From: Paenibacillus sp. UNC451MF
GTDB taxonomy: Bacteria > Bacillota > Bacilli > Paenibacillales > NBRC-103111
Direction of reading: 5' to 3'
Length of the DNA stretch: 64,000 nt
NCBI RefSeq assembly: GCF_000686845.1
Contig: NZ_JMLS01000012.1
Location: forward strand, 124,001 to 188,000
The notes under the pieces: model-generated
Told to the model about the DNA's origin: nothing
Databases searched by the model: none
Seen by the model: only the letters and a program-made list of their open reading frames with translations
In this document: positions 60,466 to 64,000 of the stretch, in pieces
Layout of the letters: each line of letters opens with the position of its first letter
Position numbering within the stretch: the first letter of the stretch is position 1
Program-made: the position numbers and the translations under genes

Positions 60466-62955
60466 ATGAACGAGGCGAAAGAGACACGATCGCTGCAGCA
60501 GCAATTTCTGGAGCCGTCAGATGAATATACTCCTGTTCCTTTTTGGTTCTGGAATGATGCTCTGACCTCTGAGGAAATCGTGAACCAAATTGCCGGTTTC
60601 GCGGAAAAAGGGGTCATGGGCTTTGTTATCCATCCTAGAATCGGAATACCGGAAACCATTCCTTATTTATCCGATAAGTATATGGATCTTGTGGAAACAG
60701 CTGTAAAAGAGGCTAAACGGTTAGGGATGACTGTATTTCTATATGACGAGGCCATGTACCCTTCAGGCTCAGCTAAAGGAATGGTAGTACAGAATGATCC
60801 TGCTTTTGCCAGCCGAGGATTGAAGATGCTGGAGTTGGACGGCTCCAAGCCGATCGATCTCTCAGATGTACTTGGAACAGGGGATGTTCTTATATCCGCC
60901 CAAGCGGTAAGTAAGAAAGATGATAAATCGATTAATCCCAGGGCAACGGTAATTGTGGAGCCTAAGAATGGAAAGATACAGTCCCCTGCTGACAGGGAAA
61001 CGATCCTGCTATTTATTGAGACTTTTTCCAAAGGAACGATTAGGGGGATTCATTTCGGCGAGGACGACGGTGAGCCTAACGCTCCAGCAGCGGCTGATCT
61101 GCTTAATCCTCTTGCTACGCAAAAGTTTATCCGGCTGACGCATCAAAGGTATTATGAGAGAGTCGGGGCGTATTTTGGCAATACGATCCAGGCTATGTTC
61201 ACAGATGAGCCGGACATTCTTGGACGTCGACATGTGAAAGGTTTAAAGGCATGGACGGGTGGCTTCCTGGCTTGCTTTACCCAGGAGGGCTGCAACGAAA
61301 CCGATTTACCCTTGCTGTGGTTCGAGGTGGACAACTCGGAAAATGTAAGAAGAGCATACCGTAAGGCAGTGAACAAGCGGATGGTTGATGCTTACTACAA
61401 GCCTCTGAGCGATTGGTGCGCGGAGCATGGCATCTCCTTAACCGGACATCCTGCTGCAAGCGATGATATTGGTCTGCTGGAGCATTTTCAAATTCCAGGG
61501 CAAGATGTTGTTTGGCGCTGGGTTGCCCCAGAGGACGGGAAGGCCTTGGAGGGCAGGCACACTACGATGGCAAAATGTTCATCCGATGCAGCAAGACATA
61601 GGGGTAGACGTAGAAATTTGAACGAATTTCTAGGAGTGTGCAGCCCAGGCGGCGGATGGGCGTTAAATGGCGGAGATATGAAATGGTATATGGATTGGCT
61701 GCTGGTTCGCGGAGTCAATTTATTATGTCCTCATGCATTCTATTATTCTGTGGACGGACCGCGGAGATTTAATGAACGCCCGCCAGATGTGGGTCCTAAT
61801 AATATATGGTGGCCTCATTATCGGTTGTTTTCCGATTATATGAAAAGAATGAGTTGGCTGATGACCGACAGCGTGAATAATACGCCGATTGCGGTGTTAT
61901 GTCGTGAGGATTGGCTGCCATGGCAAGTGGTAAAGCCTCTTTATGAGAATCAGAGAGAGTTTAATTATTTGGAAGAAAGCCTACTTGTTAGTGCGAGTAA
62001 GATAGATAACGGTTGTATTCAGATCAAGGATCAAGCTTACTCCGTTGTATTGGTAGAAAATGAGCGTCTGTGGGAGGAAGAGACAAGGAAAGCACTTCAA
62101 TTATTCCGGGATGACGGAGGTATCGTTATCGTTCTTCACACGGATAAGCAGGAGCAGGACTTGGTGGCAACGACACGGATTACAGCTCCCGAGCAGCTGA
62201 TATCTGCGTTAGACGAAGTAATTCAACGTCCGGTCATCTTGGATCCGCCTTGTGTAGATCTACGAGTGAGTCACGTCGTCAAAGAAGGGCATCATTTTTA
62301 TGTGGTGGTTCACGAAGGTGAACAAGCCTATGAAGGAACCATGACGGTTGAGACAACTGGTCGGACAGAGCGTTGGGATCCATGGGAATGTTCAATAGGT
62401 ACCACAGATGCTCATACATCGAACGGAAGGACGACCATTCCTGTTCGATTAGAAAGAAGGCAAAGCATCGTTTATAGCATCGATCCTTCCGTTCAACAGC
62501 ATGAGGAGAGCAACACGGTGAACGCTGAAAGATCTGACCTCGACAAAACGGTTCGTTCCCTTACCGACGGGTGGATGGTTGATGCATCGCAGCTACAGGC
62601 TGCAGCCCTAATTACAGGATTAGGCAGTTGGTCAGATATTGATGGATTGGAGCACTTATCGGGTACGGTCCATTATGCTAACAACTTTGTTGTTGAGAGC
62701 GAAGGCTCGCAGGAAGCTGCTCCGATAGTGCTTGATTTGGGAGAAGCTCATGAAATGGCTGAAGTATGGGTCAATGGGCAGTTCGCAGGAGTGCGCATGT
62801 GGCATCCTTATACATTTAATATCGAGTCGTTCATTCAACCCGGTGACAATGAACTGCGAATAGCTGTAACTAACAGTCTAGCTAATCGAATAGATCAGGT
62901 AATGCTGCCGTCTGGCTTGATCGGTCCGGTCAGCGTTTCCGAATACCGTATGTAA
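60466..62955 (+). CDS. GH106-like alpha-L-rhamnosidase family protein
   Basis: The ~829-residue protein shows the N-terminal VPFWFWNDALTSEEIVNQI and FVIHPRIGIPETIPYLS, catalytic-barrel sections (MTVFLYDEAMYPSGSAKGMV, MFTDEPDILG) and a C-terminal jelly-roll (EMAEVWVNGQFAGVRMWHPY). These fit GH106 and relatives that cleave terminal rhamnose, as in rhamnogalacturonan. There is no signal peptide. ATG 60466 is favoured because gaggggg lies 8 bases upstream; ATG 60439 overlaps the previous stop and lacks one. It shares ends with the collapsed gene at 18884. Last enzyme gene of the operon before a solute-binding protein. Confidence 0.85.
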   Translation: MNEAKETRSLQQQFLEPSDEYTPVPFWFWNDALTSEEIVNQIAGFAEKGVMGFVIHPRIGIPETIPYLSDKYMDLVETAVKEAKRLGMTVFLYDEAMYPSGSAKGMVVQNDPAFASRGLKMLELDGSKPIDLSDVLGTGDVLISAQAVSKKDDKSINPRATVIVEPKNGKIQSPADRETILLFIETFSKGTIRGIHFGEDDGEPNAPAAADLLNPLATQKFIRLTHQRYYERVGAYFGNTIQAMFTDEPDILGRRHVKGLKAWTGGFLACFTQEGCNETDLPLLWFEVDNSENVRRAYRKAVNKRMVDAYYKPLSDWCAEHGISLTGHPAASDDIGLLEHFQIPGQDVVWRWVAPEDGKALEGRHTTMAKCSSDAARHRGRRRNLNEFLGVCSPGGGWALNGGDMKWYMDWLLVRGVNLLCPHAFYYSVDGPRRFNERPPDVGPNNIWWPHYRLFSDYMKRMSWLMTDSVNNTPIAVLCREDWLPWQVVKPLYENQREFNYLEESLLVSASKIDNGCIQIKDQAYSVVLVENERLWEEETRKALQLFRDDGGIVIVLHTDKQEQDLVATTRITAPEQLISALDEVIQRPVILDPPCVDLRVSHVVKEGHHFYVVVHEGEQAYEGTMTVETTGRTERWDPWECSIGTTDAHTSNGRTTIPVRLERRQSIVYSIDPSVQQHEESNTVNAERSDLDKTVRSLTDGWMVDASQLQAAALITGLGSWSDIDGLEHLSGTVHYANNFVVESEGSQEAAPIVLDLGEAHEMAEVWVNGQFAGVRMWHPYTFNIESFIQPGDNELRIAVTNSLANRIDQVMLPSGLIGPVSVSEYRM

Positions 62956-62982
62956 ACTGACTTAGAAATAGGGGGGCTTACG

Positions 62983-64000
62983 GTGAAAAAGAAAACATGG
63001 TTTCTCACCATGCTTGTTATATTGCTTCTGGTGGCAGGCTGCTCGACTCCAAAAACCAGTCAAGTGCAGGATACGAAGCCTGCGGATGAAATGCCTTCAG
63101 GACCTTTGAAGCTTAGCTTCTATCTCGACGTTCCATTAACGGACGAAGAGTTCGATAAAATTTTCAGCAAGCCTATTGCCTCTAAGTATCCTAATGTAAC
63201 ACTGGAGCTTATTCGCAAAGGGAAAGGTATGATGCCTCAGGATTTAATGGCTGCTGGGATTGTACCGGACATTATTCTGGCAGCCAGCACGACGGTTATG
63301 AATTGGCAGGGACTGGGGATGGTAGAGGACTTGACTCCTTTTACTAAAGGAGCAGGGATTGATATGAACCAGTTTGATCCTGCCATTACGGAATCGTTGA
63401 AAATGTACACGGACAAAAACGAGATTATAGGCTTGCCTTACGTAATGAACTGGGTCGCGCTGTTTTACAATAAAGACATCTTCGATAAGATGGCTGTACC
63501 CTATCCTAAGGATGGAATGGATTGGGAAGCAGCGCATGAATTAAACAAGAAGCTGACTCGAACCGTTGATGGTGTGCAATACCGCGGTCTTGATCCGGAT
63601 ACAGTCGATAAGATGGGCTTCGGTTTATCGCTCGATTATGTGGATACTAAGACAGGTAAAGCCAAGTTGGATACTCCTGAATGGAAAAAGGTCCTCGAGA
63701 CCGCTCTTACGATTACGAGCATCCCAGGACATAGTATCGGAGGCAGCTCGATACCTAACTTTACGGATAAGCAAAACACAGCCATGATAGTTGGAGGAAT
63801 CACATCCGATTTGCAAAAGCTTCACAGTGACGGACATCCGATGAACTGGGACATGGTGACGATGCCGAATTTCAAGGAAGGTCTTGGAACGGCACGTGAG
63901 CTGGATGCTCATTACATGGTCTTGAATAAACAAAGCAGCAACAAGCAGGCGGCTTTTCAAGTGATGCGACACATTATTTCGGATGATGTGCAGAACATCG
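62983..64000 (+). CDS. Extracellular solute-binding lipoprotein, 5' part (cut by window edge)
   Basis: The start is GTG 62983 with a very strong aggggggct-type ribosome site, 27 bp after the GH106-like stop. The first 339 codons are open to the window edge. A lipoprotein signal peptide ends in VAGC (C20). The mature part carries FYNKDIFDKMAVPYPKDGMD, so it is a third paralogue of the proteins at 32125 and 55731. The C-terminus and any following permease genes lie outside the window. Confidence 0.92.
   Translation, partial: MKKKTWFLTMLVILLLVAGCSTPKTSQVQDTKPADEMPSGPLKLSFYLDVPLTDEEFDKIFSKPIASKYPNVTLELIRKGKGMMPQDLMAAGIVPDIILAASTTVMNWQGLGMVEDLTPFTKGAGIDMNQFDPAITESLKMYTDKNEIIGLPYVMNWVALFYNKDIFDKMAVPYPKDGMDWEAAHELNKKLTRTVDGVQYRGLDPDTVDKMGFGLSLDYVDTKTGKAKLDTPEWKKVLETALTITSIPGHSIGGSSIPNFTDKQNTAMIVGGITSDLQKLHSDGHPMNWDMVTMPNFKEGLGTARELDAHYMVLNKQSSNKQAAFQVMRHIISDDVQNI

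Overview
The window looks like a chromosome segment from a spore-forming, plant-glycan-degrading Bacillota, most like Paenibacillus. I infer this from content only: strong Gram-positive ribosome-binding sites, frequent TTG and GTG starts, T-box leaders, an SR1P-type peptide, spore genes (cwlJ, cotB-like, cotH), YesM/YesN-type regulators and many lipoprotein solute-binding proteins. No rRNA, tRNA, CRISPR array, prophage or insertion sequence was recognised.

Layout. 1-9.2 kb: end of a YesM-type histidine kinase, a YesN-type response regulator, a DUF2238 membrane protein, a GH36 alpha-galactosidase with a cupin protein, a DinB-like protein, and an AraC regulator divergent from a second GH36 enzyme. 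9.2-12 kb: a sugar isomerase/epimerase, then a MarR regulator with an MFS exporter. 12-15 kb: a gluconeogenic operon, gapB - SR1P-family peptide - pckA. 15-18.7 kb, minus strand: hrpB helicase, a small hypothetical gene and the germination hydrolase cwlJ. 18.8-33.5 kb: a pectin/rhamnogalacturonan utilisation region. It holds a collapsed GH106-like gene, a GH105 hydrolase, catE, a YesS-type membrane AraC regulator, two ABC permeases with a solute-binding protein, a YesU-like DUF1961 protein, a rhamnogalacturonan acetylesterase, a YetA/PL26-like lyase and a second solute-binding protein. 33.5-37.8 kb: an aminotransferase behind a T-box (probable Ala specifier) plus a second T-box terminator module without Stem I, a lactonase-type amidohydrolase, a MarR regulator and coaX. 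37.8-42.7 kb: a spore-coat locus (three-repeat coat-like protein, permease, CotB-like protein, a short reading frame broken at codon 3, a CotG-like repeat protein and CotH kinase). 42.7-52.4 kb: housekeeping genes relA, dtd, a small orphan gene, an anchored FAD oxidoreductase, T-box-hisS-aspS and tcdA. 52.4-64 kb: a second glycan locus with an AraC regulator, a six-hairpin glycosidase-like protein, a solute-binding protein, a small membrane protein, Gfo/Idh/MocA dehydrogenase, TIM-barrel epimerase, DUF6807/PmoA-like protein, GH106-like rhamnosidase and a third solute-binding protein cut by the window edge.

How it fits together. Sensors and AraC regulators detect plant oligosaccharides. Lipoproteins and permeases import them. 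Intracellular enzymes (GH105, GH36, GH106-like, YetA-like, acetylesterase) dismantle them, and oxidoreductases or epimerases process the sugars. The gapB-SR1P-pckA operon serves gluconeogenesis. The most interesting items are that operon, the cotB/cotG-like/cotH locus, the tandem T-box leader, the collapsed GH106-like gene, and a possible redox-based sugar-processing cassette at 57.3-62.9 kb.
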